DNA from: Gordonia heveisoli | GTDB lineage: Bacteria > Actinomycetota > Actinomycetes > Mycobacteriales > Mycobacteriaceae | DNA: 64,000 nt | Assembly: GCF_030315745.1 (NCBI RefSeq) | Contig: NZ_JASXSH010000021.1 | Coordinates: 16,593-80,592 of the forward strand | Direction: 5' to 3' | Shown: positions 9,260 through 23,180 of the stretch, piece by piece | Layout of the letters: every line of letters starts with the position of its first letter | Numbering within the stretch: position 1 is the stretch's first letter | Notes under the pieces: generated by a model | The model's database searches: none | What the model saw: the letters and a program-made list of their open reading frames with translations, nothing else | Told to the model about the DNA's origin: nothing | Translations under genes and position numbers: made by a program

Positions 9260-10305
9260 CGATTCATCCCCTGTCCCCCGTTGAAACCCTGTCCCCCGTT
9301 GAAGCCCTGTCCCCCGTTGAAACCCTGTCCCCCGTCGAAGCCCAATCCCCCGTTGAAGCCGGGGCCGGCCACGCCCGGCGGTGCCGTGGCCTGCCCGCCG
9401 TGATACTCGACGGCATTCGCGGTCACGGACATGAAGACCTCTTCCAGCGAGGCCGATTCGGCGGCCAGCTCATGCAGGACGACGCCCGCCGCGGCCGCGA
9501 TCTCCCCGACCCGGTCGGTCGTGACATCGGGGACCATCATCGTCGGACGTCCCTTGCCGTCCACCGGTCCGGGCGTCGGCGACAGCCCCTCCGCCGCCAG
9601 CGCGACGTGCAGTTTCTGCAACTCGGGACTGCGCACCCGCGCCGACGTCCGAGCCTGGCTGAGGAATTCGGCGACCGAGCAGTCCGCGATCAGGCGCCCG
9701 CGGCCGATGACGATGAGATGGTCTGCGGTCAGCGACATCTCGGTGAGCAGATGGCTGGAGACGAAGACCGTCCGACCCTGTGTGGCAAGGTCTTTCATGA
9801 AGTTTCGGATCCAGACGATACCTTCGGGATCGAGTCCGTTGACCGGCTCGTCGAAGAGCAGGGTATGCGGATCGCCGAGCAGCGCACCCGCCAGTCCCAG
9901 CCGTTGCGACATACCCAGCGAGAATCCGCCCGCGCGTTTGGTGGCGACGGACTCCAGACCCACCATGCCGATGACCTCATCGACCCGAGAGACCGGAATG
10001 CGATTGGACGCGGCCAGCCAGCGCAGATGCGAACGCGCGGATCGGTTCGGATGGACCCATTTGGCGTCGAGTAGTGCACCGACCTGCCGTACCGGGTCGG
10101 CGAGGTCGGCGTAGTGCTGTCCGTTCACCGTCGCGGTTCCCGACGTCGGGCGGTCGAGCCCCAGCATCATCCGCATCGTGGTGGACTTACCGGCACCGTT
10201 CGGCCCGAGGAAGCCGGTGACGCGACCGGACGGGACCTCGAAGGTGAGGTTGTCGACGGCGCGGGTGTTACCGAACTCCTTGGTGAGACGATCGACTCTC
10301 AGCAT
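9256..10305 (-). CDS. ABC transporter ATP-binding protein with C-terminal FNGGQG repeats
   Basis: 349 residues. The nucleotide-binding domain has Walker A GPNGAGKST near residues 35-43, a divergent signature FSLGMSQRLGLAGALL near 128-143 and Walker B LLFDEPVNGLDPEG near 150-163. The latter third carries the regulatory extension common to ABC-2 ATPases. The last about 35 residues are five tandem hexapeptides of the form F(N/D)GG(Q/L)G, encoded by 18-bp DNA repeats running up to the stop. This tail is unlike known ABC ATPases and is Gly/Gln-rich. The permease gene overlaps by four bases. Confidence 0.88.
   Translation of the reverse strand: MLRVDRLTKEFGNTRAVDNLTFEVPSGRVTGFLGPNGAGKSTTMRMMLGLDRPTSGTATVNGQHYADLADPVRQVGALLDAKWVHPNRSARSHLRWLAASNRIPVSRVDEVIGMVGLESVATKRAGGFSLGMSQRLGLAGALLGDPHTLLFDEPVNGLDPEGIVWIRNFMKDLATQGRTVFVSSHLLTEMSLTADHLIVIGRGRLIADCSVAEFLSQARTSARVRSPELQKLHVALAAEGLSPTPGPVDGKGRPTMMVPDVTTDRVGEIAAAAGVVLHELAAESASLEEVFMSVTANAVEYHGGQATAPPGVAGPGFNGGLGFDGGQGFNGGQGFNGGQGFNGGQGMNR
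9268..9360 (-). repeat. 18-bp tandem repeat in the 3' end of the ABC ATPase gene
   Basis: About five copies of an 18-base unit read on the plus strand as CCCTGTCCCCCGTTGAAA with few substitutions. Each copy encodes one FNGGQG-type hexapeptide. As units are multiples of three, changes in copy number keep the frame. Confidence 0.9.
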
Positions 10306-10357
10306 GACCTGACCCTATCCGCGAAACGACCGCCGGCAGGGTCACCCGGCCGCGGCG

Positions 10358-11359
<1,002 letters not shown>

Positions 11360-11363
<4 letters not shown>

Positions 11364-12490
11364 CGATTTCCTCCTACTGAATCACGTTCCGCCGAGTGAC
11401 CATCCGGGTCGGCCAAGAGTTCGCCGACCGTATGCGCGGTCCACGGCGCCAGGACGATTCCGTTGCGCCCGTGGCCGATGGCCGCGACGGTCCGCTCATC
11501 GAGGCGACGGACAATGGGCAAACCATCGGCGGTACACGGCCGCAGCCCGGCACCGGCCTCGGCGAGCTCATAGGTCCGCAGACCCGGCATGACCTCGATG
11601 GCATCGGCCAGCAGATCGGCGACACCACCGGCCTCCGGTACCGTGGGCTCGGTCCACGAGGCATCCTGCGGTTCGTATTGCGTCGCACCGACGACGACCC
11701 CGTCGGACCGCGGAACAAGGTAGACGATCCGTCCGTCGACCCGCGCACGCACCACATGCTGCGGCGGCGGCACCGACCATCGGGTGCGTCGTAGCCGCAG
11801 GATCTCCCCTTTTGCCGGATGCAGCGTGTCGGCGACGGCCGGGAGGAGCCGTGTCGCCCCCAGCCCGGCGGCCACCACGATCTGATCGTCGGAAAGTTCG
11901 GCGAGATCGTCGATGCGCGCGTCGACGAGCTGCGCTCCGGCCGCGACGAGGGCGGTGCGCAACGCCGCGAGCAGCCGTCGGTTGTCCACCGCCCATTCCC
12001 CCCGCGCGCGGTAGCCGCCGATCAGCCGCGAGCTCAGGGATGGCTCCAGGACACGAATCTCGTTGCGCGACACCATATTAAGTCCAGTTGGCGGGGAGCC
12101 GTCCGCGCCCGGATCGTCGGCGGGCGCCGGGCGATGCGCCCACACAAAATCGGCCAGCCCGCGGAGATACTCGGCATCGGCCGCGCTCGAAGCGACGAAC
12201 AGCGAATCGCACGCCACCCGCACCGTCGGGTCGCCGAGTCGATCCAGCAGTGCGGGCCATCGACGTACCGACGTCGCCGACAAGGCGAGGGCCCGCTCTT
12301 CGCCCGGATGCCCTTCACCGAGCGAACCCAGCATCCCGCCCGCGACCTGCGACGCCCGCACCTCGGCACCGGCGTCGAACACCCGCACCCGCCAGCCGGC
12401 GTCGGCTGCGGCGAGTGCGCAGGACAAACCGATGACACCACCGCCGACGACGGCGACGGTCCGCCTTTGCGCCGATGACGGCACACCCAT
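11360..12490 (-). CDS. thiO: Glycine oxidase ThiO
   Basis: 376 residues from the ATG at 12490, chosen because GGAAGGTGGAG lies just upstream; the longer frame begins inside the riboswitch. ThiO is an FAD enzyme oxidising glycine to iminoglycine (dehydroglycine) for thiazole formation. The N-terminal FAD Rossmann motif VAVVGGGVIGLSCALAAADAG is near residues 12-32. HPAKGEILRLR and the late AGAGLRPCTADGLPIV and GHGRNGIVLAPWTA segments are characteristic of the D-amino-acid/glycine oxidase family. It is the first gene of the operon, directly behind the TPP riboswitch. Confidence 0.93.
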
Positions 12491-12501
12491 GTGAACTCCA
12501 C

Positions 12502-12584
12502 CTTCCTTCGCCGGCATTACCCGGATCAGGTCTGACGGTCTGCGGCATCCCGCACTCTCAGCCCGGCCGTCCCGGGCTCCCGTG
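12502..12584 (-). promoter_or_regulatory. TPP riboswitch (THI element) upstream of thiO
   Basis: On the minus strand the leader reads GGGCTGAGAGTGCGGG, then ACCTGATCCGGGTAATGCC and GGCGAAGGAAGG. These are the conserved CUGAGA and ACCUGAUC...UAAU.CC.GCGAAGG blocks of the thiamine-pyrophosphate aptamer. It ends about 12 bases before the thiO ATG and its 3' edge runs into the thiO Shine-Dalgarno region, so translational (sequestration) control is likely. It should repress thiO-thiS-thiG when TPP is abundant. Confidence 0.93.
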
Positions 12585-12646
12585 TTGTGTCCTCCACCCT
12601 AACGCTCTCCACATCCCCCGATCCGGCGGCCGGTAGCGTGACCGCC

Positions 12647-13336
12647 GTGACCACCACCCGCGAGCTCCTCGACGCAAGCACCCTCTATCTGTGCACCGAC
12701 GCCCGACGCGAACACGGTGACCTCGTCGAATTCGTCTCGGCGGCCCTCTCCGGCGGTGTCGGCATCGTGCAACTCCGAGACAAGGGATCAGTGGGTGAAC
12801 AGCGCTTCGGTGTCCTCGAGGCGCGCGCCGAGATCGACACGCTGCACCGTTTGCGTGAGGTCACCGCAGCCCACGGCGCCCTGCTCGCGGTCAACGACCG
12901 CGCCGACATCGCCGCCATCGCGGGAGCCGACGTACTGCATGTCGGCCAGGGCGATCTCACCCCCGCCCAGGCCCGGCGCATCGTCGGCGACGGCGTGATC
13001 ATCGGGGCGTCGACACATGACACCGACCAGGCGCGCGCCGCCATCGCCGACGACGACGTCGACTATTTCTGTGTCGGCCCGTGCTGGAGCACACCCACCA
13101 AACCGGGGCGGGCGGCGGCCGGTCTCGACCTGGTCCGCGCCGCAGCACAGGCCATCGAGGCAGATCCGGCGGCCGCCAAACCGTGGTTCGCGATCGGCGG
13201 CATCGACGCCGCGCGGGTACCCGAGGTGACCGCGGCCGGTGCCCGGCGCATCGTCGTGGTGCGGGCGATCACGGCGTCGGCCGACCCCGCGGCGGCCGCA
13301 CGCGAGCTGGTCGGACTCGTCTCCGCCAGACGCTGA
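12647..13336 (+). CDS. thiE: Thiamine-phosphate synthase
   Basis: About 229 residues. ThiE couples the pyrimidine (HMP-PP) and thiazole phosphate to thiamine phosphate. Recognised from [92 protein letters not shown] and [28 protein letters not shown]. The start is uncertain: in-frame GTG codons occur at 12587, 12638 and 12647. The last gives the usual length and N-terminus. It is divergent from the riboswitch-controlled thiO operon and has no TPP element of its own on this strand. Confidence 0.9.
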   Translation: MTTTRELLDASTLYLCTDARREHGDLVEFVSAALSGGVGIVQLRDKGSVGEQRFGVLEARAEIDTLHRLREVTAAHGALLAVNDRADIAAIAGADVLHVGQGDLTPAQARRIVGDGVIIGASTHDTDQARAAIADDDVDYFCVGPCWSTPTKPGRAAAGLDLVRAAAQAIEADPAAAKPWFAIGGIDAARVPEVTAAGARRIVVVRAITASADPAAAARELVGLVSARR

Positions 13337-13374
13337 CCGGCATGCAGGACCGTCATCCGGTCGGCGAAACCCGT

Positions 13375-13404
13375 TTGCCCACGCCCCGCACCGGGGTCTA
13401 CCCT
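13375..13404 (+). promoter_or_regulatory. Candidate promoter of the leu-type leader/LeuA-domain unit
   Basis: TTGCCC (13375-13380) and TACCCT (13399-13404) are separated by 18 bases and lie ten bases before the leader-peptide ATG. Good match to a housekeeping actinobacterial promoter. Confidence 0.5.
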
Positions 13405-13414
13405 GGACGCCATC

Positions 13415-13462
13415 ATGTTGCGCATGCAGAACCTTCTCGTAACCCGCCGCAGCGGGGTCTGA
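13415..13462 (+). CDS. Putative leucine leader peptide (15 aa)
   Basis: A 15-codon ORF, ATG to TGA, encoding MLRMQNLLVTRRSGV. It contains TTG and then consecutive CTT-CTC Leu codons, both uncommon in this GC-rich genome where CTG dominates. Its last codons form the 5' arm of the following hairpin. This is the arrangement of an amino-acid attenuator leader, in which stalling at Leu codons alters RNA folding. No Shine-Dalgarno is obvious, and with the -10 element ten bases upstream the transcript would be nearly leaderless. Function is inferred from position and codon content only. Confidence 0.55.
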   Translation: MLRMQNLLVTRRSGV

Positions 13463-13484
13463 TCTGACCGACCCCCCGCTGCGG
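13447..13484 (+). terminator. Attenuator/terminator-like hairpin before the LeuA-domain gene
   Basis: The left arm CCGCAGCGGGGTC (13447-13459) overlaps the end of the leader ORF. It pairs with GACCCCCCGCTGCGG (13470-13484) with two unpaired C. Both arms can also fold on themselves (GCCGCAGCGG; CCCCGCTGCGGGG), giving alternative structures. The downstream T-rich tract is weak. Confidence 0.55.
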
Positions 13485-13552
13485 GGTCGTTGCGCTCTCA
13501 TCACGCATCTGCTCGTCGGTCATCTCCTCCACGACCGGAATCGATTCAGACG

Positions 13553-14008
13553 ATGCAACCCTTCTCCGTCACCGAAGACCAGCCGACCGATACCTTCACC
13601 GCGGGCCTGCCGCGCGGAATCCGCGAAGAGGCGGCCGGGCTGTCCCCCGAGACCTTCACCGCACGATATGCGCCCGCCGGACGTATCCGCCTCGGCTCCT
13701 TCTCCGCACAGACCTGCCATGGTGATCTCGTCGAATGCCGGGCGACCGTCGCCACCGGCGACCGCATCCGCTCCCTGCGTGCTGTCGCCAGCGGCCGGAT
13801 CGGCGCCATGACGTCGATGCTGCATGACATCGGTGCCACCATCTCGATCGTCTCCTCACACCAGCGTCCGACCGAGAGTGGGATGGCCGCCTTCCTGCTG
13901 TGTGAACGGGACGGGCGACAGATGTGGGCCTACGGCGATGGGGCCGACTGCGACGAGGCGAACGTCAACGCCCTGATCGCGGGCGCGAACCGGCTGCTCG
14001 CGGCCTGA
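13553..14008 (+). CDS. Stand-alone 2-isopropylmalate synthase regulatory (LeuA allosteric) domain protein
   Basis: 151 residues from the ATG at 13553. The protein lacks the TIM-barrel catalytic part of LeuA and consists of the C-terminal leucine-binding (LeuA dimerisation/allosteric) domain. Segments are RLGSFSAQTCHGDLVECRATVATGD, SGRIGAMTSMLHDIGATISIVSSH, GMAAFLLCERDGRQMWAYG and ANVNALIAGANRLLAA, which line up with the end of full-length actinobacterial LeuA. Upstream are a promoter, a leader ORF with Leu codons and a hairpin, consistent with leucine attenuation. It might modulate the full-length synthase elsewhere in the genome or be an independent leucine-binding protein. It is convergent with mutT3. 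Confidence 0.75.
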   Translation: MQPFSVTEDQPTDTFTAGLPRGIREEAAGLSPETFTARYAPAGRIRLGSFSAQTCHGDLVECRATVATGDRIRSLRAVASGRIGAMTSMLHDIGATISIVSSHQRPTESGMAAFLLCERDGRQMWAYGDGADCDEANVNALIAGANRLLAA

Positions 14009-14021
14009 GCACCTGCCTGCC

Positions 14022-14064
14022 GTTCAGGTCTGGCCCGTTCAAGTCTGGCCGTTCACGTCTGGGG
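14022..14064. repeat. Triplicated about 14-bp unit spanning the mutT3 stop codon
   Basis: Three adjacent copies: GTTCAGGTCTGGCCC (14022-14036), GTTCAAGTCTGGCC (14037-14050) and GTTCACGTCTGGGG (14051-14064). The last copy contains the 3' end and stop of the minus-strand Nudix gene. Confidence 0.8.
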
Positions 14065-14535
14065 ATCCAGGGCGGTCATCCGTTCCCGCAGCGCGGGCCA
14101 TGCCTGCCCGAAGGCCGGATGCAGCGGCAGCCCGTCGACCTCGGCCTCCGCGACCCAGCGCAACTCGGCGGATTCCCCGTTCGCAACGGTCCGTACCGGC
14201 TCACCGACATCGGCGATGACCGTCGTGTAGGTCCAGCCACTGGGCGCCTCATGGGTGACCACCGCGGCGACGACGCGCAGGTCGGCGTCGCCGATACCGG
14301 CTTCTTCGCCTGCCTCGCGGACCGCGGTGTCGACCGCCGACTCATGTGAGTCACGGGCACCGCCGGGCAGCCCCCAGGTACCGCCCTGATGCGACCAGAT
14401 GGCGCGATGCTGCAGCAGGATGCCGACCTGACCGTCGGCCAGCGGCGCACGCAGCAGGAGTCCGGCCGCACCATGCACGCCCCAATAGCGCGCACCGTCG
14501 GGGTCGATCACCCATCCGTCGCCGTCTCCGCGCAC
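14053..14535 (-). CDS. mutT3: Nudix hydrolase, MutT3-like
   Basis: 160 residues from a GTG preceded by AGGAGG. The Nudix box is complete near residues 58-80 (GGARDSHESAVDTAVREAGEEAGI; the REAGEE core coordinates Mg). The position between the thiamine genes and glnX is that of M. tuberculosis mutT3 (Rv0413), assigned to 8-oxo-dGTP pyrophosphatase sanitation, which is the basis for the symbol. The protein is shorter than the mycobacterial one, which has about 217 residues. Substrate preference cannot be read from sequence. Confidence 0.8.
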   Translation of the reverse strand: MRGDGDGWVIDPDGARYWGVHGAAGLLLRAPLADGQVGILLQHRAIWSHQGGTWGLPGGARDSHESAVDTAVREAGEEAGIGDADLRVVAAVVTHEAPSGWTYTTVIADVGEPVRTVANGESAELRWVAEAEVDGLPLHPAFGQAWPALRERMTALDPQT

Positions 14536-14610
14536 ATCGCCTCCTCACGGACCGCTGGTGGCGGTGCGACACGGTGCCGACCATGACGCACTCATCGGAC
14601 TCCACCGTAG

Positions 14611-14624
14611 GTGAGTCGACTCAC
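14611..14624. promoter_or_regulatory. Perfect 14-bp palindrome between mutT3 and glnX
   Basis: GTGAGTCGACTCAC is perfectly self-complementary and lies midway in the divergent mutT3/glnX intergenic region. This is typical of an operator for a dimeric regulator. No regulator gene is adjacent, and the binding protein is unknown. Confidence 0.5.
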
Positions 14625-14789
14625 GACCGCCACGTCCGTCTCACTCTGGGTCGAAACCTGTTCGCAGGTCTACCGCACAGCGCCTCCGGCAGGGGTGCGA
14701 ATACCGGCCGGCACGGCTGCGATGGCATAGGCTGAAGTCGTTGACCACCCCATTCGGGGTCGATCCGCGATCGATGAAGGGATCTGCTG

Positions 14790-16225
14790 GTGACCGGCGA
14801 CGCGTCCTCGATGCGCACCGCACTCACCCGCGCCGGACGGACGTTCCGGGCCAATCCCACCGCACCCCCGATCCGACAGGTTCTGGCCGACCGCCGCGAG
14901 CTGATGACCACCGCGCGGGAACGCGCCCAATCCCCCTTCGCCACCGTGCGCCACTACGCGGTGACCACACCGGGCAAACTCGTCCTGCTGTGCCTGGTGC
15001 TGGCCGTCGGCGCGACCATCACCGGCTGGTACGCGTCGACCGTGCTGGAGAATCGCACCCGGACGCTGCAGCAGATGATCGACCGCACCGAACCGCTGGC
15101 CGAGGCCGCCCAGATGCTCTACAGCTCGCTGTCCATCGCCGACGCCTCGGCGAATGCCGCCTTCATCTCCGGTGGACTCGAGTCGCCGGAACTGCGCGCC
15201 CGCTATTCCGACGCCCTCGCGACGGCCTCGTCGTCGCTGATCCTGGCGACCGGCACCTCAGGGGAACCCGATGCCGCCGACCCGACCCAGCAGGCCGTCG
15301 CCGCCGACCTCAACGTGCTCGCCACCACCATTCCGGTGTACAGCGGCCTGATCGAGACCGCGCGCACCAACAACCGGCTCGGCCATCCCGTCGGGTCCTC
15401 CTACCTCGGGCAGGCCTCGGCCCTGATGCAGAGCGACATCCTGCCCGCGGCGCAACGACTCTACGAACATCGGTCGATGGCCATCGCCGACCCGCAGCAG
15501 ACGCTCACCCAGCCACCATGGGGGGTGTATGCCGCACTGTTCGCCCTGCTCGCCGTACTCATCCTGACCTCGCGATATCTGGCCCGCCGCACCCGGCGGC
15601 GATTCAACATCGGGCTCGTCGCGGCAATCATGGCAGTCACTCTCGGCACCCTCTGGCTACTGACCTCCGGTCTGACGTCGGTGGCCGCCACCACCGATGC
15701 CCGGACCGCGGGCGCCGACCCACTCCGCCAGCTGACCGCCGCCCGGATCCTCACCCAGCAAGCCCGCTCCGCGGAGACACTCGCACTGGTGCGGCGCGGT
15801 GATCAGGGAAATCTGGAACAGTCCTTCCGCCAGTCCACCGACTCGATCGCCTCGATCATCGCCGAGGTCCGCACGGCCGAAGATGCACGCACCACCGTGG
15901 GCGTGGACAAACTGGACCAGATATCGGCGGCGCTGGGCGAGTGGAAGACGACCGCAGCCAAAGTCCAGGGATATATCGAGGCCGGCGACTTCCGCACCGC
16001 ACGCGTCACCACCGTCGGTGACCAGCCCAGTAGTTCAGCCGCCAGCTACGGGGCGGTCGATGCCGCCCTCATCGAGGCGATCACCACCGCCCGCGATTCC
16101 TTCCGCGACGACATCAACACCGCACAGCGCCTGCTCGGATTCACCGGGACGGGAATCCTGCTGCTCACCGTGTTCGCCGCCGTCGCGAGCGTCGGCGGGA
16201 TGATCCCGCGCATCCGGGAGTACCG

Positions 16226-16229
<4 letters not shown>
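14790..16229 (+). CDS. glnX: GlnX-like transmembrane sensor
   Basis: 479 residues from a GTG with GAAGG upstream. Membrane segments lie near residues 63-83 (KLVLLCLVLAVGATITGWYA), about 247-265, about 273-293 (IGLVAAIMAVTLGTLWLLTS) and at the C-terminus (LLGFTGTGILLLTVFAAVASVGG). Two extracytoplasmic helical regions lie between them, resembling four-helix-bundle sensor domains. In mycobacteria the orthologue (Rv0412c) works with lipoprotein GlnH to relay amino-acid (Asp/Glu) availability to PknG. The glnX stop overlaps the glnH ATG, so the three genes form an operon. Identity rests mainly on synteny and architecture. Confidence 0.85.
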
Positions 16230-19737
<3,508 letters not shown>

Positions 19738-19763
19738 AATCCTCGGTTGACGCTACTGGCACC

Positions 19764-20990
19764 TCAGGGAGCCGTTTCGCCGGAGACGTCGGGCCTGGCG
19801 ACCACCGCCACCGCCTGTCTCGCGATCGCCAGTTCCTCATTGGTCGGGACCACCAGCACAGCGACCGCGCTGTCGTCGGTAGAGATGCGGCGGGCCTGTT
19901 TGCTGCGCATGAGGTTACGGTCGTCGTCCACGTCGATCCCGTACCTCTGCAGGTCGCGCAGCGCGTCGGCACGCAGCTTCGCGGAATTCTCACCTATTCC
20001 CGCGGTGAAGGTGATGGCGTCGACCCGACCCAGGGTGATCAGGTAGGCGCCGATATAGCGGCGGAGGCGGTGAACATAGACGTCATAGGCCAGCGCGGCA
20101 TGTTCGTCGCCGGCGGCGATGAGGTCGGCGACGGCCCGAAAGTCGTTCTCCCCGCACAGTCCTCGTAAACCTGATCGCTTGTTGAGTAGGGTGTCGATCT
20201 CGTCGACCCCCAGACCGGCGACCCGGTTGAGGTGCAGGACCAGCCCGGGATCGACGTCGCCGGTGCGGGTGCCCATGACCAGGCCCTCCAGAGGCGTCAT
20301 CCCCATCGACGTATCCACCGGCCGGCCACCGGAGATCGCCGACGCCGACGCCCCGTTCCCCAGATGCAGCACGATCTGGTTGACGTCGTCATAGCCGCGA
20401 CCGAGGAAGTCCGCGGCCCGCTGCGAGACGTACTCGTGACTCGTGCCGTGAAATCCGTAGCGGCGGATCGCATGTTCGGCGGCCAACTCGCGGTCGATCG
20501 CATAGGTGGCGGCCGCCTCGGGCAGTCCGTGGAAGAAGGCGGTGTCGAAGACCGCGACCGACGGCACCTCCGGCAACAGTTCGGCGGCTGCGCGGATACC
20601 GACGAGATTCGCCGGATTATGCAGTGGCGCAAGGGTGGAGATGCGGTCGATCTCGCTGATGACGAATGGGGCGATGAGGGTCGGCGCATAGAAGCTGCGC
20701 CCACCGTGCACCACCCGGTGCCCGACCGCGGCCAGCCCCGCCGACGCCAGGTCGATGCCGCCATCGGCGACGTAGCCCAGCGCGCATTCGATGGCCGCCT
20801 GATGGTCGGGCAGTGCGAGTTCGGCAGTGGTCTCCGCGCCGCCCTGCTCGTGGGTGATCGTCGAGAGTTCCTCGCCGATCCGTTCCACCAGCCCTTCCGC
20901 CCATACCTCGCCGCCCGCAGGCTGCACCAGCTGATACTTCAGCGACGACGACCCGGCGTTGATGACCAGGACCGACCCGGCGACACCCAT
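19764..20990 (-). CDS. ackA: Acetate kinase
   Basis: 408 residues. AckA interconverts acetyl phosphate plus ADP with acetate plus ATP. Motifs: [15 protein letters not shown] at the N-terminus, [43 protein letters not shown] and [28 protein letters not shown], with [11 protein letters not shown] near the C-terminus. The ATG shares one base with the pta stop (TGATG), so the two are co-translated. It is convergent with pknG, as in M. tuberculosis. Confidence 0.96.
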   Translation of the reverse strand: MGVAGSVLVINAGSSSLKYQLVQPAGGEVWAEGLVERIGEELSTITHEQGGAETTAELALPDHQAAIECALGYVADGGIDLASAGLAAVGHRVVHGGRSFYAPTLIAPFVISEIDRISTLAPLHNPANLVGIRAAAELLPEVPSVAVFDTAFFHGLPEAAATYAIDRELAAEHAIRRYGFHGTSHEYVSQRAADFLGRGYDDVNQIVLHLGNGASASAISGGRPVDTSMGMTPLEGLVMGTRTGDVDPGLVLHLNRVAGLGVDEIDTLLNKRSGLRGLCGENDFRAVADLIAAGDEHAALAYDVYVHRLRRYIGAYLITLGRVDAITFTAGIGENSAKLRADALRDLQRYGIDVDDDRNLMRSKQARRISTDDSAVAVLVVPTNEELAIARQAVAVVARPDVSGETAP

Positions 20991-23083
20991 CACTGCACCC
21001 CGCCGTCGGTCTGCGCCTGAATCGCGGTGATCGCCACCGTGTTCACGATGTCGGAGACCAGGGCACCCCGACTGAGATCGTTGATCGGTTTGTTCAGCCC
21101 CTGCAGCACCGGGCCGATCGCCACCGCACCGGCGCTGCGCTGCACCGCCTTGTAGGTGTTGTTGCCGGTATTGAGGTCGGGGAAGATCAGCACCGTCGCC
21201 CGGCCGGCCACCGCCGAGTCGGGCATCTTGGTCGCCGCGACGCTGGGTTCGACGGCAGCGTCGTACTGGATCGGCCCCTCCACCAGCACGTCCGGCTCGC
21301 GGCTGCGGACGAGTTCGGTTGCGACCCTGACCTTGTCGACGTCGGCACCCGAACCCGATGCGCCGGTCGAATAGGACAGCATCGCCACCCTCGGGTCGAT
21401 GCCGAACTGGGCGGCGGTCTGTGCGGACGAGATCGCGATGTCGGCGAGTTGTTCGGCCGTCGGGTCGGGAACCACGGCGCAGTCGCCGTAGGCGAGTACC
21501 CGGTCGGCGAGACACATGAAGAACACACTCGAGACGGTGGACACCCCGGGCTTGGTCTTGATGATCTCGAAGGCGGGCCGGATGGTGTGTGCGGTGGTGT
21601 GCACCGCGCCCGAGACCATGCCGTCGGCGAGGCCGGTGTGCACCATCAGCGTGCCGAAATAGGAGACGTCGCGCACGATCTCGGCCGCCCGATCGATCGT
21701 CATCCCCCGGTGTTTACGCAATTCGGTGTACTGCTCGGCGAACTGTTCCAGATGCTCCGACGTCGTCGGGTCGATGATCGCGGCCCCATCGAGATCCAGG
21801 TCGAGTTCGGCGGCACGCGTGGTCACGGCAGCCGGGTCACCGAGCAGTGTCAGCTCGGCGACGTTGCGACGCAACAATCGTGCGGCGGCACGAAGGATCC
21901 GGTCGTCGTTGCCCTCGGGCAGCACGATGTGTTTGCGATCGGACCGCGCCCGGGCGCTGAGTCCGTATTCGAACATCTGTGGGGTGAGGACCGACGGGGT
22001 CCCGACATCGAGGACGCGGAGCACGGCGTCATGGTCGATGTACTCCTCGACCAGCGCCATCGCGGCGTCGATCTTGCGGGCCGAACCGGCCCCGAGCCGG
22101 CCGCGGGTGTGTGCCGCGGTCCGGGCGGTGTCGTAGGTTCCGTAGTCGCAGGTGATGATCGGCAGGGTCGGCTTGAGACCGCGAACCAACGCCTCGATCA
22201 TCGGATGCGGCCGCAGACCACCGTTCAGAATGATCCCGGACAACCGCGGAAAGCCCTGCGCGGTATTGGCATTGACCAGAGCTAGCAGCACGTCGGAACG
22301 ATCGGCGGGGGTGATCACCACCATCCCGTCGGTGAGCCGTTCCAGAATGTGTTCGGCGGTCATCCCGCCGACCATCACCGTCAACGCCTCACGGTCGAGC
22401 AGATCGGTGTCGCCGCTGTACATCTGGGCGCCGAGGGCCGACATCAGCTCGTCCATCGTCGGAGCCACCAGCAACGGCTGTTCGGGCAGACACCAGGTCG
22501 GCAACCCGATCTTCTCCAGTTCCTTACCGATGACGACCAGTTGATCGGGGTCGCAGCGGTTGGCCACCAGCGCCACCGTGCTCGCATGCGCGAGCGCGAT
22601 CTCGGTCAGCAGGTTCTCGGCGAGCGCGTGGATCTCGACCGGACTCCGGTCAGCTGCCTTGAGCGCCAAGACGATCGGTGCGGACAGATTGGCGGCGATA
22701 CGCGCGTTGTAGCTGAGCTCGCTGGGATTGCCGACGTCGGTGTAATCCGAGCCGATGATCACCACCCGGTCGCAGTGCTGTTCCACGGCGTGGAAGCGGT
22801 CGACGATCTCGGCGATCGCACCGTCGGGATCGTCGTGCACCTGCTCGTAGGTCACGCCGATACATTCCTCGTACGGGATGTCCACCGAGTCGTGTTCGAT
22901 GAGGAGGTCGAGGATGTAGTCGCGTTCGCCGGTTGCCGCACGCGAGATCGGCCGGAACACCCCCACCCGCCCCCCGGTCGCCGACAACAGGGACAGCAGC
23001 CCCAGGGCGACGGTGGATTTGCCGGTGTCACCTTCGGCGGAGGCGATGTAGATCCCCTTCGACGCCGCGCTGTCTGCACCCAT
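20990..23083 (-). CDS. pta: Phosphate acetyltransferase (long form)
   Basis: 697 residues. Pta converts acetyl-CoA and phosphate to acetyl phosphate. The N-terminal part is a P-loop, BioD-like domain ([19 protein letters not shown]), followed by a DRTGG-type regulatory domain. The C-terminal about 330 residues are the catalytic PTA domain ([107 protein letters not shown]). Length and layout are those of the three-domain bacterial enzyme. Operon with ackA. Confidence 0.96.
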   Translation of the reverse strand: MGADSAASKGIYIASAEGDTGKSTVALGLLSLLSATGGRVGVFRPISRAATGERDYILDLLIEHDSVDIPYEECIGVTYEQVHDDPDGAIAEIVDRFHAVEQHCDRVVIIGSDYTDVGNPSELSYNARIAANLSAPIVLALKAADRSPVEIHALAENLLTEIALAHASTVALVANRCDPDQLVVIGKELEKIGLPTWCLPEQPLLVAPTMDELMSALGAQMYSGDTDLLDREALTVMVGGMTAEHILERLTDGMVVITPADRSDVLLALVNANTAQGFPRLSGIILNGGLRPHPMIEALVRGLKPTLPIITCDYGTYDTARTAAHTRGRLGAGSARKIDAAMALVEEYIDHDAVLRVLDVGTPSVLTPQMFEYGLSARARSDRKHIVLPEGNDDRILRAAARLLRRNVAELTLLGDPAAVTTRAAELDLDLDGAAIIDPTTSEHLEQFAEQYTELRKHRGMTIDRAAEIVRDVSYFGTLMVHTGLADGMVSGAVHTTAHTIRPAFEIIKTKPGVSTVSSVFFMCLADRVLAYGDCAVVPDPTAEQLADIAISSAQTAAQFGIDPRVAMLSYSTGASGSGADVDKVRVATELVRSREPDVLVEGPIQYDAAVEPSVAATKMPDSAVAGRATVLIFPDLNTGNNTYKAVQRSAGAVAIGPVLQGLNKPINDLSRGALVSDIVNTVAITAIQAQTDGGVQ

Positions 23084-23180
23084 GATTGCCAGCCTAACGT
23101 CACTTGGGCGCCGAGTTCGGCGTCATCGCTATGAGGTGCACGACTCGCCGGCCCTCGGCCCGACGGTGCCGGCGGTGAGC

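Noticed and set aside
9268..9360. CRISPR or minisatellite outside genes
   Set aside because: The repeats are contiguous, in frame, and encode the end of an ABC ATPase.
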